Assembly: GCF_022701255.1 (NCBI RefSeq)
Contig: NZ_CP031705.1
Location: forward strand, 4,774,001 to 4,838,000
Origin: Microcoleus vaginatus HSN003
GTDB lineage: Bacteria; Cyanobacteriota; Cyanobacteriia; Cyanobacteriales; Microcoleaceae
Length of the DNA stretch: 64,000 bases
Reading direction: 5' to 3'
A model generated the notes under the pieces. The model was not told the DNA's origin and searched no databases. It worked only from the letters and a program-made list of their open reading frames with translations. Position numbers and translations under genes: made by a program. This document shows positions 33,789 through 43,036 of the stretch, in pieces. The stretch's first letter is position 1. Each line of letters opens with the position of its first letter.

Positions 33789-36593
33789 ATGATGAAAGCA
33801 CCCTTGCCTCTTGGTAAAAAAGTGTTCAAGCTCCATAACATTGACTTATATCATCTTCTGGGCTCTGCTCCAGACGCTTGCTTGGACAATTTGGTCGGTT
33901 TGGCAGCTCTGATCAGCCGAACTCCTATTGCTTTCTTGAGCTTGATTGACGGTAACCGCCACTGGTTGAAATCGCAATTAGGTATCGATCGAACTTTGGC
34001 CCACTGTTACCTGAATTTTTGCGCCCGCGTGATCGACCAAACTCCCGAAGAGTTGGCAGTCGGCTTCAACTCAAACTCGGAATTTCACCGGGCAATCCCC
34101 CTGGAAAAACCGCCCGTTGCTCCCGAATCTGCGATCGAACCCCCTGCAAATTCGTTTCGGGAACCGCCCGTCGCCATTGTCGGAGATGCTTCCACAGACG
34201 TGAGATTTGGCCAGCATCCCCTAACGATTTTCTATCCCTTCGTGAAATTTTACACCGGCATCCCAGTCATGACCTCAGATGGGCAGATGCTGGGAGTGCT
34301 ATCGGTCATGGACTCAGTACCGAGAGACTTGACAAAAGAAACCATAGAAGGTCTGCAAGCTTTGAGTCGGCAAGTTGCGAGTTTGGTGGAGCTGCGCTGG
34401 CAATTACTCAAAGCTCAGAAACAGTTGCCAGAGGCAGAAGATATCAGCTCCGACAGCGAGCAAATCTCCGAGTTAGTTCGTGGCTCGAACCCATCCAGCT
34501 TGTGTGCCGTACAGACGCCACAAAACTGCACGAGAATATACGCAAAAAAGCTCCCGACGCTGGAGGAAACAGGCAAATCTCAATATTCGTGGGAAACTTC
34601 AGCGAGCATCGGGCGTGCAGACGATACCAAACAAATCCGAGAAATCGTTGTCAGCTCCCGGGACACCTATGAGCGCCAATTAACGGCCCCGTCGCTAGAA
34701 GAGCGATCGCGCTTGGGAACTCTGCAAGCTAAAGTCGGTGCCGCCCTCGGACAAGGTGGGAAAATATCGCCCATCCTCAACCGCTGCACCGAGGCAATGG
34801 TAGATTACCTCGACGCCAAAGAGGCGACTATCTGGACCTTCAACCCACAGACAGAGCAGTTAGAATTGCAGGCCGATTCAGGACTCAGCACCGAAGGGTG
34901 GCAACGGGAAATAGAAGATTGGGTGCGAGCAGAACCGGGAAAACTCCAAACGGCTCCTGTCTGCCTACTGTCGAACCCGTCTCTTTGCGCCATTGCCTAT
35001 CCGCTGATAGTGGAGGAGCGCCTGGTGGGAGTGCTGGCTCTGTGCAGTAGCGCTTTGGTAAGCGAGGGAGCGCTAGAAGTTCTGAGCTGCATGGCTAACG
35101 CCATAGCTGTGGCGATCGATCGCATCACGGCCCGAGAAGAATTGTTGAGCCGCCGGGAAGGCCTGCTCTTCGGCCTCGCCAGCCAGATGCGGAATTCCCT
35201 CGACCTCGACAAAATTTTAGATACGGCTGTCAACGAAATTCGCAGCTTGTTGCAGGTTGACCAGTGCTACTTTTTGTGGTATTCCATCTCGCGAGACGGG
35301 CAGCCAAGCTTTGCAATCACCCACGAGGCGGCAAATCCCGAACTGAAAGAGCGGCTTACAGAATACCCGATCGAACAAGTAACGCTGCTGGCGGAGAAAA
35401 TTTGCCACCGCCAAACGCTCCGGATCGGGGACGCGGCAACAGCACTCTGCATCGAACCGCCCACGCGAGATTTTTTGACCAGTCTCGGCATTGTTTCTAA
35501 CCTGCTGCTGCCACTCAAGACTCGCTCCGGTCAAATGGGTGCTGTAGTTTGTAACCATTACAGCAGCCACCGTTCCTGGGCGACGAGCGAAGTGGAATTG
35601 CTGCAAGCGGTGGTTGATCAACTGGCGATCGCGATCGACCAAGCCGAACTCTACGCCCAAACCCGGGCGGCAGCCTTAGCCGCTCAAACTCAAGCCCGCC
35701 ACCTGACGGAAACTTTGCAGCAGTTGCAGCAGAAAGAAGCTCAGCTCATCCAAAACGAAAAAATGTCCTCTCTCGGTCTAATGGTCGCCGGCGTCGCCCA
35801 CGAAATTAACAATCCGGTTAATTTTATTTACGGCAACTTGACTTATTGCAAGCAGTACATGAAAAATTTGCTGGATTTGCTGCACTTGTATCAAAAGCAC
35901 TACCCCGATCCTTGCCCCGAAATTCTCGACAAAAACGAAGAAATCGATGTTGATTTCATGGTGCCGGATTTGCTGAAAATTTTGTCTTCAATAGAGATGG
36001 GAACTGAACGCATCCGCCAAATTGTCCTGTCTCTGCGGAACTTCGCGCGGCACGACGAAGCAGAGATGAAGCTGGTGGACATTCACGAAGGGATTGACAG
36101 CACGCTGCTGATTTTGCAGAGCCGTTTGAAGTCAAATGGGCTAATACCGGAAATTGAGGTAATTAAAGACTACGGCAACTTGCCGAAGGTAGAGTGCTAT
36201 CCCGGACAGCTCAACCAAGTATTTATGAATATTTTGGCGAATGCGATCGACTCTTTGGAAAACCAGCCCTCACCCAAGACGATCAAAATCTCGACGGCGG
36301 TGGTGGCCCCCAACTCGGAGGCTGGTGAGTCAGGAAAGTCGAGCGGTCAAGTTGTGGTGATTCGGATTCAAGACAGCGGGCCGGGATTGGCCGAAAAAGC
36401 TAAATGCCACTTGTTTGACCCTTTCTTTACCACTAAACCTGTGGGCAAGGGTACGGGGCTCGGCTTGTCTATCAGCTACCAAATTGTGGTGGAAAAACAC
36501 GGAGGAAGCTTGAACTGTATCTCGAAACCCGGACAGGGAGCAGATTTCAGGATTGAAATCCCGGTAGCTCGCCCCCCTGCGGTCAAAGAATAA
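33789..36593 (+). CDS. Multi-GAF sensor histidine kinase
   Basis: This is a 934-aa protein from ATG 33789; the frame is open to a TTG at 33729 but the tandem ATGs precede the first recognisable domain. Order: an N-terminal GAF-like domain (about 20-195, with I-S-R-T-P-I-A-F-L-S-L-I-D-G-N-R), a linker, and two further GAF domains (about 310-450 and 470-630). A coiled coil is followed by a HisKA domain with phospho-His in G-V-A-H-E-I-N-N-P and HATPase (G-K-G-T-G-L-G-L-S-I). No membrane helix and no receiver are present. No GAF cysteine in the phytochrome or cyanobacteriochrome arrangement was identified, so light sensing is not claimed. No cognate regulator is adjacent. Confidence 0.9.
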   Translation: MMKAPLPLGKKVFKLHNIDLYHLLGSAPDACLDNLVGLAALISRTPIAFLSLIDGNRHWLKSQLGIDRTLAHCYLNFCARVIDQTPEELAVGFNSNSEFHRAIPLEKPPVAPESAIEPPANSFREPPVAIVGDASTDVRFGQHPLTIFYPFVKFYTGIPVMTSDGQMLGVLSVMDSVPRDLTKETIEGLQALSRQVASLVELRWQLLKAQKQLPEAEDISSDSEQISELVRGSNPSSLCAVQTPQNCTRIYAKKLPTLEETGKSQYSWETSASIGRADDTKQIREIVVSSRDTYERQLTAPSLEERSRLGTLQAKVGAALGQGGKISPILNRCTEAMVDYLDAKEATIWTFNPQTEQLELQADSGLSTEGWQREIEDWVRAEPGKLQTAPVCLLSNPSLCAIAYPLIVEERLVGVLALCSSALVSEGALEVLSCMANAIAVAIDRITAREELLSRREGLLFGLASQMRNSLDLDKILDTAVNEIRSLLQVDQCYFLWYSISRDGQPSFAITHEAANPELKERLTEYPIEQVTLLAEKICHRQTLRIGDAATALCIEPPTRDFLTSLGIVSNLLLPLKTRSGQMGAVVCNHYSSHRSWATSEVELLQAVVDQLAIAIDQAELYAQTRAAALAAQTQARHLTETLQQLQQKEAQLIQNEKMSSLGLMVAGVAHEINNPVNFIYGNLTYCKQYMKNLLDLLHLYQKHYPDPCPEILDKNEEIDVDFMVPDLLKILSSIEMGTERIRQIVLSLRNFARHDEAEMKLVDIHEGIDSTLLILQSRLKSNGLIPEIEVIKDYGNLPKVECYPGQLNQVFMNILANAIDSLENQPSPKTIKISTAVVAPNSEAGESGKSSGQVVVIRIQDSGPGLAEKAKCHLFDPFFTTKPVGKGTGLGLSISYQIVVEKHGGSLNCISKPGQGADFRIEIPVARPPAVKE

Positions 36594-36646
36594 ACCGGCC
36601 GGCGATCGGTTTCAAAAAGATTTTTTAAATTTTATTGTCAAAATGC

Positions 36647-36677
36647 TTGACAGATTGCTGTGTTTGAATGCTAAGAT
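36647..36677 (+). promoter_or_regulatory. Candidate promoter of tRNA-Gln
   Basis: Consensus TTGACA (36647-36652) and TAAGAT (36672-36677), spaced 19 bp, lie 17 bp upstream of the tRNA. Confidence 0.5.
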
Positions 36678-36694
36678 AGTGAAGGTTAAGACGT

Positions 36695-36766
36695 TGGGGC
36701 GTCGCCAAGTGGTAAGGCAGCTGGTTTTGGTCCAGCCATTCAGAGGTTCGAATCCTTTCGCCCCAG
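36695..36766 (+). tRNA. trnQ-UUG: tRNA-Gln (anticodon UUG)
   Basis: Acceptor stem TGGGGCG / CGCCCCA with discriminator G. The anticodon stem GCTGG / CCAGC carries loop TTTTGGT (anticodon TTG in DNA), and the T arm is AGAGGTTCGAATCCTTT. It is 72 nt long with no encoded CCA. The downstream gap to 37180 has only a short AAGAAACCGGGTTTCTT palindrome (about 36884-36900) and no gene. Confidence 0.97.
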
Positions 36767-37180
36767 TTAAATTGTTTCCGGTCAATCAATTGTTTAAGTG
36801 ATTGTTTCTAGTCTGCCCAAAGGCGACGAGAGAAGACGCACTTCATAACTACAAACCTAACTAGGGCTTGCTCACAGGATATAAGAAACCGGGTTTCTTG
36901 CTGCGGATTTTGCCTAAAAGCGTAGATTTGTGGTCAAGAAATTGGTTTTTTTGGTCGTCAGTGCCCATTTTTGGCAGAAACTGTGGTTTTTGCGTAATAT
37001 CACTTCTGAGTGCGCCGGAATTGTAAAATCGAGTCAACATTCAACACTCCTATCAAATCCGGTTGCATTGGAATGATTAAACCGCTCTTGACGCAGAGAA
37101 TACAGAGGAAGAGAACAGAGAGATGAATAATTCCGATCCTACCGGATTTGATACCCACCATCCTTCAGTTTTTCGACTAA

Positions 37181-37243
37181 CAGTCAACAGTCAACAGTCA
37201 ACAGTCAACAGTCAACAGTCAACAGTCAACAGTCAACAGTCAA
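37181..37243 (+). repeat. Nine tandem CAGTCAA heptamers
   Basis: The heptamer CAGTCAA is repeated nine times without error, ending 2 bp before the stop codon of the gene on the minus strand. Confidence 0.95.
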
Positions 37244-37245
37244 TA

Positions 37246-38523
37246 TCACTGCAAACTGCTGGGGCCGCGAGCATTTAGTTGATCGAAAACGTATCGGGAA
37301 ATTGCCGGAAATGCTGTTTCGTCCTTGGAATAAGCCGGATCGTCTGCAAAAACAACTAAGATATAAATCGCGCGATCGTCTAAAGTTCTAACAAATGCCG
37401 CTTCGCTGCGGGAACCAGAGGTATAGCCAACTTTGGAACCAAAATAAATATTAGTTGGTAAAGATTCGCCCAGAAATCCTTGTATCGAATTGCTAGGGTC
37501 ATTTTTCCAGGCCTTGGGGTCTAAGTCTCTCGTCAGCAAGTAAGCCATTTTACGGCTGGCGACAGTGGAAACGGCTTGCCTAGTATAGATTTCATATATT
37601 AATCTGGCGGCTTGGTCGGTAGTTACTTGATTGCGAATCGGCTGGGAAGGATCGCCCCGCAATTGCAAGTCGCGACCGATGGGCTGTTCTTGTTTTAAAT
37701 AGTGTATGGGATAATTTTTGGTGGTTATACGAATATCATTGTATCCAGCAGATTGAAAAAATGTGTTAATTTGATTGCGCTTTTTCAGCCAGGTTTGCAA
37801 CTCTTCTCCCGCGAGCCTACCCCCGGATTTTGTATCTGTGATTTTGTCTAAAAGTCGGCTGGCAGAATCGTTGTTGGAGATGCGAATCATTTGATCGAGG
37901 TCGTTTTTAAAGGCCGCTTCTCGTTGCGTAATGATGCCTTTTTCTAGGGCTGAGTAAAAGGCTGCCATCCAAAATAACTTGGCAACACTAGCGGGAAATC
38001 GGAGAGTTTGATTTTGATATCCGGCAAAGGTATGACTTTTAGGGTTGCTGACATCAAATAAGGTAATTGATAGCCGTTCTGCAGGCAATCCTTTGCTGGT
38101 TGCAATCTTCACAGCTTCATCAACAATCCCTTGCAATTCTTGAGAGTAAACGGGATTGGGAGGTGTTTTGATGTTGTAGCTAAAGGTAGGCTCGCTTTGA
38201 CGAGCGGCTAAATTTTCCGAGGGTTCAATTGTCGGAGGCGAGAGTGCTTCTTGAGGCGAGACGGCCTGTTGAGCCAAGATGACTGGCGGTTCTGGGGGAC
38301 GGCGAATTCTGAACGGTATTGTGACAATCCAACCGATCGCGATCGCCCCGGCAATTAAGCACAGGATGTTACGGTACTTTAAGCGAGCAAATTTCGTCCT
38401 GGCTCGACGACGGGATTGAACAGGACGCTGGCTGCTTTCGCGTCGTGGCCCGATCGGGCCTAGGGGATCGATTGGGCGTCGGGGGGGAATTGGGCGTGGG
38501 CGGCGTCGGCGTTCTACTTGCAT
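37246..38523 (-). CDS. Membrane-anchored class A beta-lactamase-fold serine hydrolase
   Basis: This 425-aa protein has a long basic, Arg/Pro-rich cytoplasmic N-terminus (1-50), one membrane helix (about 51-70), a Pro-rich linker and a penicillin-recognising domain. The motifs are A-S-V-A-K (Ser179/Lys182), S-N-N-D (216-219) and S-K-V-G in place of K-T-G (about 372). The catalytic domain is therefore periplasmic. As with the protein at 12539, the altered third motif makes a classical beta-lactamase unlikely; a wall-related or regulatory function is plausible. It is divergent from a DUF1460 gene. Confidence 0.85.
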   Translation of the reverse strand: MQVERRRRPRPIPPRRPIDPLGPIGPRRESSQRPVQSRRRARTKFARLKYRNILCLIAGAIAIGWIVTIPFRIRRPPEPPVILAQQAVSPQEALSPPTIEPSENLAARQSEPTFSYNIKTPPNPVYSQELQGIVDEAVKIATSKGLPAERLSITLFDVSNPKSHTFAGYQNQTLRFPASVAKLFWMAAFYSALEKGIITQREAAFKNDLDQMIRISNNDSASRLLDKITDTKSGGRLAGEELQTWLKKRNQINTFFQSAGYNDIRITTKNYPIHYLKQEQPIGRDLQLRGDPSQPIRNQVTTDQAARLIYEIYTRQAVSTVASRKMAYLLTRDLDPKAWKNDPSNSIQGFLGESLPTNIYFGSKVGYTSGSRSEAAFVRTLDDRAIYILVVFADDPAYSKDETAFPAISRYVFDQLNARGPSSLQ

Positions 38524-38702
38524 TACAGTTTTGTGCTATCAAACTCGCACGATCAGTTTATAATAGGGCGGCATCTAAATGACAAGGGTATCGATCTAGT
38601 CCGCTGTTGCCAATTTTATCTGTCTACTAGGCTGATTGAGACTTCTAGTAATTGTAAAATTTTCAGGATAACACTGAGTTGAAGCAAAATCCTTTGAAAA
38701 AC

Positions 38703-39809
38703 ATGAGAAATTTTTGGAGTCTGGCTGTTTTGGGATTTGCGATCGTCGGCGTGAATAATTCTTTGATACCTGATGTTTGGGCATTTCAGCCTCAATCTGC
38801 TACGGGATATGTTGTTGAGCGACAAACAGCGGGACAGGGCGCGGATGTAGCGTTTTCCTTGACGGGAGAAAGCGAAAATGTGGAAGTAACAAACAAGCAA
38901 ACTGTTTCCAGTTTTCCGAGTATGTTGTGGGACTTCAACAAGTTAGCGGAAATTTCCTATTCCGAATTGCTGAAGGTGCTGGCGAGAGGATCGGACTCAA
39001 ATAATACGGAGAGAGAAACCGCTGCACAACCAGAAGACATAGCACGTTTTGAACAGGTTGTACAGTATGCAAAACAACAAAATTTGCACGATCGCTCGAT
39101 CGGAGAAATCGTCCAGGCGATCGCCGATAATTTCCTAGGAAAGCCCTACGCCGCTGGTTTGCTGGACGAATCCGGCGAAGAAAAGTTGATTATAACTTTG
39201 AATAAATTTGATTGCGTTTTGTTTGTAGAAACGGTTTTGGCGATCGCCAGGGGCGTAGCAGTACAAGATTATGACTATCAAAATTTTGTCAATCGCATAG
39301 AACAACAGCGGTATTTAAACGGTAAAATCAACGGTTATTGCAGCAGATTGCATTATTTTTCCGAATGGATTAACGACAATCAAAAACGGCAAACAGTGGA
39401 AAATATCACCGCTGAATTAGGTGGAGTTCCCATGAATAAAACACTAAATTTCATGAGTCAGCACCGCAGCAGTTACCCGCAAATGGTTAAAGACGAAGCG
39501 ACTTATCAGTGCATAGTCAGCCAAGAAGCAGACTTAGCCAAAACTACTGTTAATTACATCCCGACAAATCAGATAAAACGTGTTTATTCTCAGTTAAAAC
39601 CCGGGGATATCGTAGCGGTAGCGACGGATGTTAAAGGATTGGATGTCACCCACACCGGTTTAGTCTACCGCAATGCTGACGGTAATATGGGTTTAATTCA
39701 CGCTTCGCCGGCTGGGGAGGTGACAGTTGCTTACGACTTGCAGAGATATATTAGCAGAGTCGAAAGTGCGATCGGCATAGTAGTCGCTAGGGCGAAAACA
39801 CCTGATTAA
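38703..39809 (+). CDS. DUF1460 protein (NlpC/P60-like amidase), secreted
   Basis: From ATG 38703 the protein has 368 aa (a TTG 24 bp upstream is also open). A signal peptide (about 4-28) is followed by a DUF1460 domain (about 110-365). It has a catalytic Cys in N-K-F-D-C-V-L-F-V-E-T, and conserved His residues in D-V-T-H-T-G-L-V and I-H-A-S-P. DUF1460 enzymes have an NlpC/P60-like fold, and structural work relates them to amidase activity on peptidoglycan fragments. The gene is divergent from a beta-lactamase-fold gene, repeating the arrangement at 12.5-14.3 kb. Confidence 0.85.
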   Translation: MRNFWSLAVLGFAIVGVNNSLIPDVWAFQPQSATGYVVERQTAGQGADVAFSLTGESENVEVTNKQTVSSFPSMLWDFNKLAEISYSELLKVLARGSDSNNTERETAAQPEDIARFEQVVQYAKQQNLHDRSIGEIVQAIADNFLGKPYAAGLLDESGEEKLIITLNKFDCVLFVETVLAIARGVAVQDYDYQNFVNRIEQQRYLNGKINGYCSRLHYFSEWINDNQKRQTVENITAELGGVPMNKTLNFMSQHRSSYPQMVKDEATYQCIVSQEADLAKTTVNYIPTNQIKRVYSQLKPGDIVAVATDVKGLDVTHTGLVYRNADGNMGLIHASPAGEVTVAYDLQRYISRVESAIGIVVARAKTPD

Positions 39810-39923
39810 ATTAGTTTGTACTCCTAGGGTGCGACAGCTTGCATTATTTTAGCTGAAAATTTAAAATCTCTGTGCTGACGCACCCTACAAACTCAGCCCT
39901 GGACGCCACTGGCACCTTAAAAA

Positions 39924-40116
39924 AGGTATGTTGTTGCGCTTGAGCGCTCTTAAAAAATGAGAATTAAATAACTTACAAATTTGATGGTTCTTGCGGGATG
40001 GGCGTCCCGCCCGTCCAGAAAGGGCGGGCGGGACGCCCACCCCACACACTTGTGTAAATTATTTAATTCGCGCTCTTAAGGTATATGAAAGAGCGCTCAA
40101 GCGCAACAACATACCT
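39924..40116. repeat. Triple-nested inverted repeat between convergent genes
   Basis: The outer arms 39924-39951 and 40089-40116 match exactly over 28 bp (AGGTATGTTGTTGCGCTTGA and onward). A second pair, GAATTAAATAACTTACA (about 39960-39976), is inverted at about 40052-40068 with one mismatch. The centre (about 39996-40045) is a G/C-rich palindrome built on GGGCGTCCCGCCCG. It fills the 354-bp gap between the DUF1460 and dacB stops and probably terminates both transcripts. Confidence 0.85.
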
Positions 40117-40163
40117 AAAAAAATCTTTAACTATTGTGACATTTGCGATCGCGAACTAAAACT

Positions 40164-41513
40164 TTATTGAACAATTTCGCTGCGAGATACCTTACTACTT
40201 CTAGCAGGATTTGGCGTTAATTCCGGCGGCGAAACTTGAACACTTCCCCACTCATCCACAAAGCTTTTCAGCAAAACCTCTTGCTGAGTGCGAAATGTCT
40301 CGACATTAGGCCCGCGATTCATAATCACAAACCACACTGTTTCTTGTTTTTGAGTTGGCAGGGCTCCGCCCAAAGCGCTAACATTATCCAACGTGCCAGA
40401 TTTGATTACTGCTAATTGGGGAAGCGGCCGTTCTGACAGTATGCCTTTATCTTTCCCAACTACAGTTAAGACATCCGCAACTGTCATGCTGTAAGGTTGA
40501 AGATAGCGTTCTAAAGCTATAAACAACGCGCAAGCAGCCCGGGGAGAAATGCGATTTTCTTCGCTCAATCCCGAACCGTTGACGAGTTGAATTTCTGCGG
40601 GAGGAACTCCGGTTGCTGCTGCTGCTTTTTGCGCGACAGTTTTGGCGCCACCGACAGTATCCGCTAGCATATCTGCCATGAGATTGTTGCTGTACTGATT
40701 CATTTTTTTGATCAGTTCGGCAAGGGGCAAAGAATAATGTTTGACTAAAGGCTGCACGTCATTGGGAGGTGCTGACAAAACTTTTACAGTACCCTCAATT
40801 GCTATTTGGGGTTTCGGCGTATTTGGAGGCAGTGTTTGATACTGGGCGGCGGCTTCACTGGGCCAGATTTCACTGTTCAATCCTTGTTTGAGCAATTCTC
40901 CCGATTTGAGGGGCTCAAGTTCAAAGTTCATGTAAAACTTATCGACAATTATCAAACTGCCAGTGACTCGCTTGATCCCTTTTTGATTTAAGGCGTTACC
41001 GAGGGCGATCGCCTCTTCCCACACAAACAACGGATCGGCGCTTCCCTGAACAATTAAATCGCCTTTTAATACGCCGTTTTCTATTTTTCCGGTTGTACCA
41101 ATTAAGGTGATAAATTGATGTTCCGGCCCGAATTGTTGCAGGGCTACCAGAGATGTTGCTACTTTGGTAAGAGAAGCGGCTGACAGAGGAACTGTACCTT
41201 GATGATTGGCTAACAAAGTATTGCCCGATTGCATCCAGATCCCTTGGTCTTCTTTGGCATAACCTTGTGCTGTTAAGCCGTTGAGATATTGCTGAATTTT
41301 GGTATTTGTGGCGGTTTCGGGATTGCTAACAGAGACTATTAAGGGCTGAGACTGACTTGGTTTAACTGGGGGCGGAGAAGATTCAGCTACCGGAGAGGGA
41401 GATGCAAGTTGAGGTGATTCAGTAGCTGTACATCCGGCAATAATTGTGAGAAGGGCGATCGAACTCGCAGCAGTCAAGTAGCGGTTTTTTAGCATTACTT
41501 TAATTTTTTTCAT
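40164..41513 (-). CDS. dacB: D-alanyl-D-alanine carboxypeptidase, PBP4/DacB type (S13), lipoprotein
   Basis: From ATG 41513 the protein has 449 aa and a lipobox-like signal I-I-A-G-C (Cys28); an upstream ATG at 41588 would bury that signal behind 25 residues, so I prefer 41513. Motifs: S-L-T-K (active-site Ser), Y-S-N-N (SxN) and K-S-G-T (KTG-type), in the order of family S13. The enzyme trims the terminal D-Ala from stem peptides or opens cross-links in the periplasm. The large insertion between the first two motifs typical of PBP4 seems reduced. It converges with the DUF1460 gene. Confidence 0.88.
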   Translation of the reverse strand: MKKIKVMLKNRYLTAASSIALLTIIAGCTATESPQLASPSPVAESSPPPVKPSQSQPLIVSVSNPETATNTKIQQYLNGLTAQGYAKEDQGIWMQSGNTLLANHQGTVPLSAASLTKVATSLVALQQFGPEHQFITLIGTTGKIENGVLKGDLIVQGSADPLFVWEEAIALGNALNQKGIKRVTGSLIIVDKFYMNFELEPLKSGELLKQGLNSEIWPSEAAAQYQTLPPNTPKPQIAIEGTVKVLSAPPNDVQPLVKHYSLPLAELIKKMNQYSNNLMADMLADTVGGAKTVAQKAAAATGVPPAEIQLVNGSGLSEENRISPRAACALFIALERYLQPYSMTVADVLTVVGKDKGILSERPLPQLAVIKSGTLDNVSALGGALPTQKQETVWFVIMNRGPNVETFRTQQEVLLKSFVDEWGSVQVSPPELTPNPARSSKVSRSEIVQ

Positions 41514-42140
41514 CAAATGTACGATCGTCTGTTCGGCACGCCCGATGGAAATTTTAGCACTAGCCAGCGCGTTGTGGAGCGTCCGCATCTGCGTTACCAG
41601 AATTGCGAACTGCTAACATTAGCTATCTTCTTCTCCATCTTCCTTCGCGTTCTTTGCGTCTTCGCGGTTCGTTAAATAGAGATTGTTTAAAGACTGCGGA
41701 ACTTTATACCAATAGTCCGGAGTGTTTTTAGTTCGTAGCCTGAAACCCTCGATTTTTCGTTGGTAGCTCACATCTTGCATCATTCTCAAGAACAGGCAAG
41801 ATACCTGTTCCACAACAAGTGCATTTTCTTGTGGGGTGGACAGGAGATCCCGCCCATAAAAAGCTTATGGAAAATGGTGCAAGATGTCAGTTGGTAGTTC
41901 GATTGCCGAATCGCCTTGAAATCCTTATTCTACGGTTGGCACTCAACAACTGTCCGAAGTCTTTTTATACCAGTTCCCAAAAACAATGCAACTCTAGGCA
42001 AGCTCCCAACCCTTATCTTATAAGCCATTCCCAAATCTAAAATCTAAAATCTAAAATCTAAAATCTAAAATAGTCTGATCTTCAGCGCCTGGGGCCTTCA
42101 CCCCAGGCCGATCGCTCTCACAAATTTTCGATAAACTGGT
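41514..42140. other. Repeat-rich intergenic region
   Basis: No gene is supported in these 627 bases. An inverted-repeat element spans 41770-41887 (arms ACATCTTGCATCATT and AATGGTGCAAGATGT). It encloses GAACAGGC / CCTGTTCC motifs like those in the element at 9782-10053. Five tandem AAATCTA units occupy 42033-42067, followed by a short hairpin GCCTGGGGCCTTCACCCCAGGC at about 42085-42106. Confidence 0.7.
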
Positions 42141-42476
42141 TTATCCAGCCATACTCCCTATACTCAGTGGCACCATTTCGCCGTGCATCGTCAACCCTAA
42201 TAACATCGGCCCGCCCGGTCGAATCAACTCTCCTGTAAGCGCGCAGCGTTCCTCCTGCTGTGCTGTGGCATTAATGCTGGCTCGAATATCCGATCGAGAA
42301 AACATCTGCCGATACTCTCCAGACTTCTGCTGCACGTAATTCCAGAGCAAATCTCGAATCAAAGCTTGATAGCCTTGATTACCCGCGAGCTCTTTAAGTC
42401 TCTCTTTGAGTTCTCTTTCGAGTCGAATGCTGGTGACTTCCATTTCGGTGGTTGAGGTTCTAGGTAGGGTATGCAT
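42141..42476 (-). CDS. Ribbon-helix-helix (CopG-like) protein
   Basis: From ATG 42476, which has GGAG 10 bases upstream, the protein has 111 aa; an ATG at 42503 lacks a ribosome site. The N-terminal half contains a strand V-T-S-I-R-L-E followed by two helices (R-E-L-K-E-R-L-K-E-L-A-G and Y-Q-A-L-I-R-D-L-L-W), the ribbon-helix-helix DNA-binding fold. The C-terminal half has C-A-L-T-G-E-L-I and is not recognised. It may autoregulate or be a lone antitoxin-like regulator; no toxin gene is adjacent. Confidence 0.75.
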   Translation of the reverse strand: MHTLPRTSTTEMEVTSIRLERELKERLKELAGNQGYQALIRDLLWNYVQQKSGEYRQMFSRSDIRASINATAQQEERCALTGELIRPGGPMLLGLTMHGEMVPLSIGSMAG

Positions 42477-43036
42477 AATTTTTTCTCCGTGACGGGTGGA
42501 CATATGTGTAATATCAGTGTAGTATGTTTACAGCTAGATTGAAAGCCTCTTAACCACCTTCTGCCGACAGTGAAATTTCTCCCCACCTACTCCAACTATC
42601 AACTGAAGTGCGATCGCCCCACGGGTCACTCCCAGTCGTTACAGCACGTCTTTAGGACGGGTTTGGCGACTGTCGCAGCGACCTCGTGGGCGGGCTTGGG
42701 CCTAAATAAACACGGTTATAGTGGATTAGGAGAAATTGCAGAAATTAATTACAACGAGGTAGACCATGACGGTCTGCGAGTGGCACAGCCATATCGAGAT
42801 ACGCGAAGCGGGAGGTACAGCTAAACGACTGTACCAAGACAGGATGAAAATTTGCCTTTAGCAGTTTTTCTAGCCCCCGCTTCTAAGTAAGAGAAGCGGG
42901 GGCATTTGATTGGATATTTGAGAAATTCGATCCGCTTGGGGAACTGGGAAAAAACCAGATGTAGCCAATGCTGACGAAGCAAGCAAAATTCAAAATTCAA
43001 AATCTAAAATCCAAAATTGATGAGGAGGAGCAAGCC
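42477..43036 (+). other. Intergenic region with an unrecognised open frame and strong hairpin
   Basis: An 84-codon frame (42570-42824) is open but lacks a ribosome site and resembles nothing I know. Downstream at 42873-42903 is a perfect 12-bp hairpin GCCCCCGCTTCT / AGAAGCGGGGGC followed by ATTTG. The combination could be the 3' remnant of a lost gene with its terminator or the hairpin end of a transposon. The remaining sequence up to 43036 consists of CAAAATTC/CAAAATCT repeats. Confidence 0.35.

Noticed and set aside
35217..35660. Minus-strand frame of 147 codons inside the histidine kinase gene
   Set aside because: The plus strand carries GAF and kinase domains across the same bases; the antisense frame has no domain features.
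33789..36593. Phytochrome or cyanobacteriochrome photoreceptor
   Set aside because: The GAF domains lack a recognisable chromophore-binding Cys motif (Cys-His) in the expected position.
37181..37243. Tandem repeats considered as a CRISPR array
   Set aside because: The units are contiguous 7-bp copies without unique spacers; the same holds for the other heptamer arrays.
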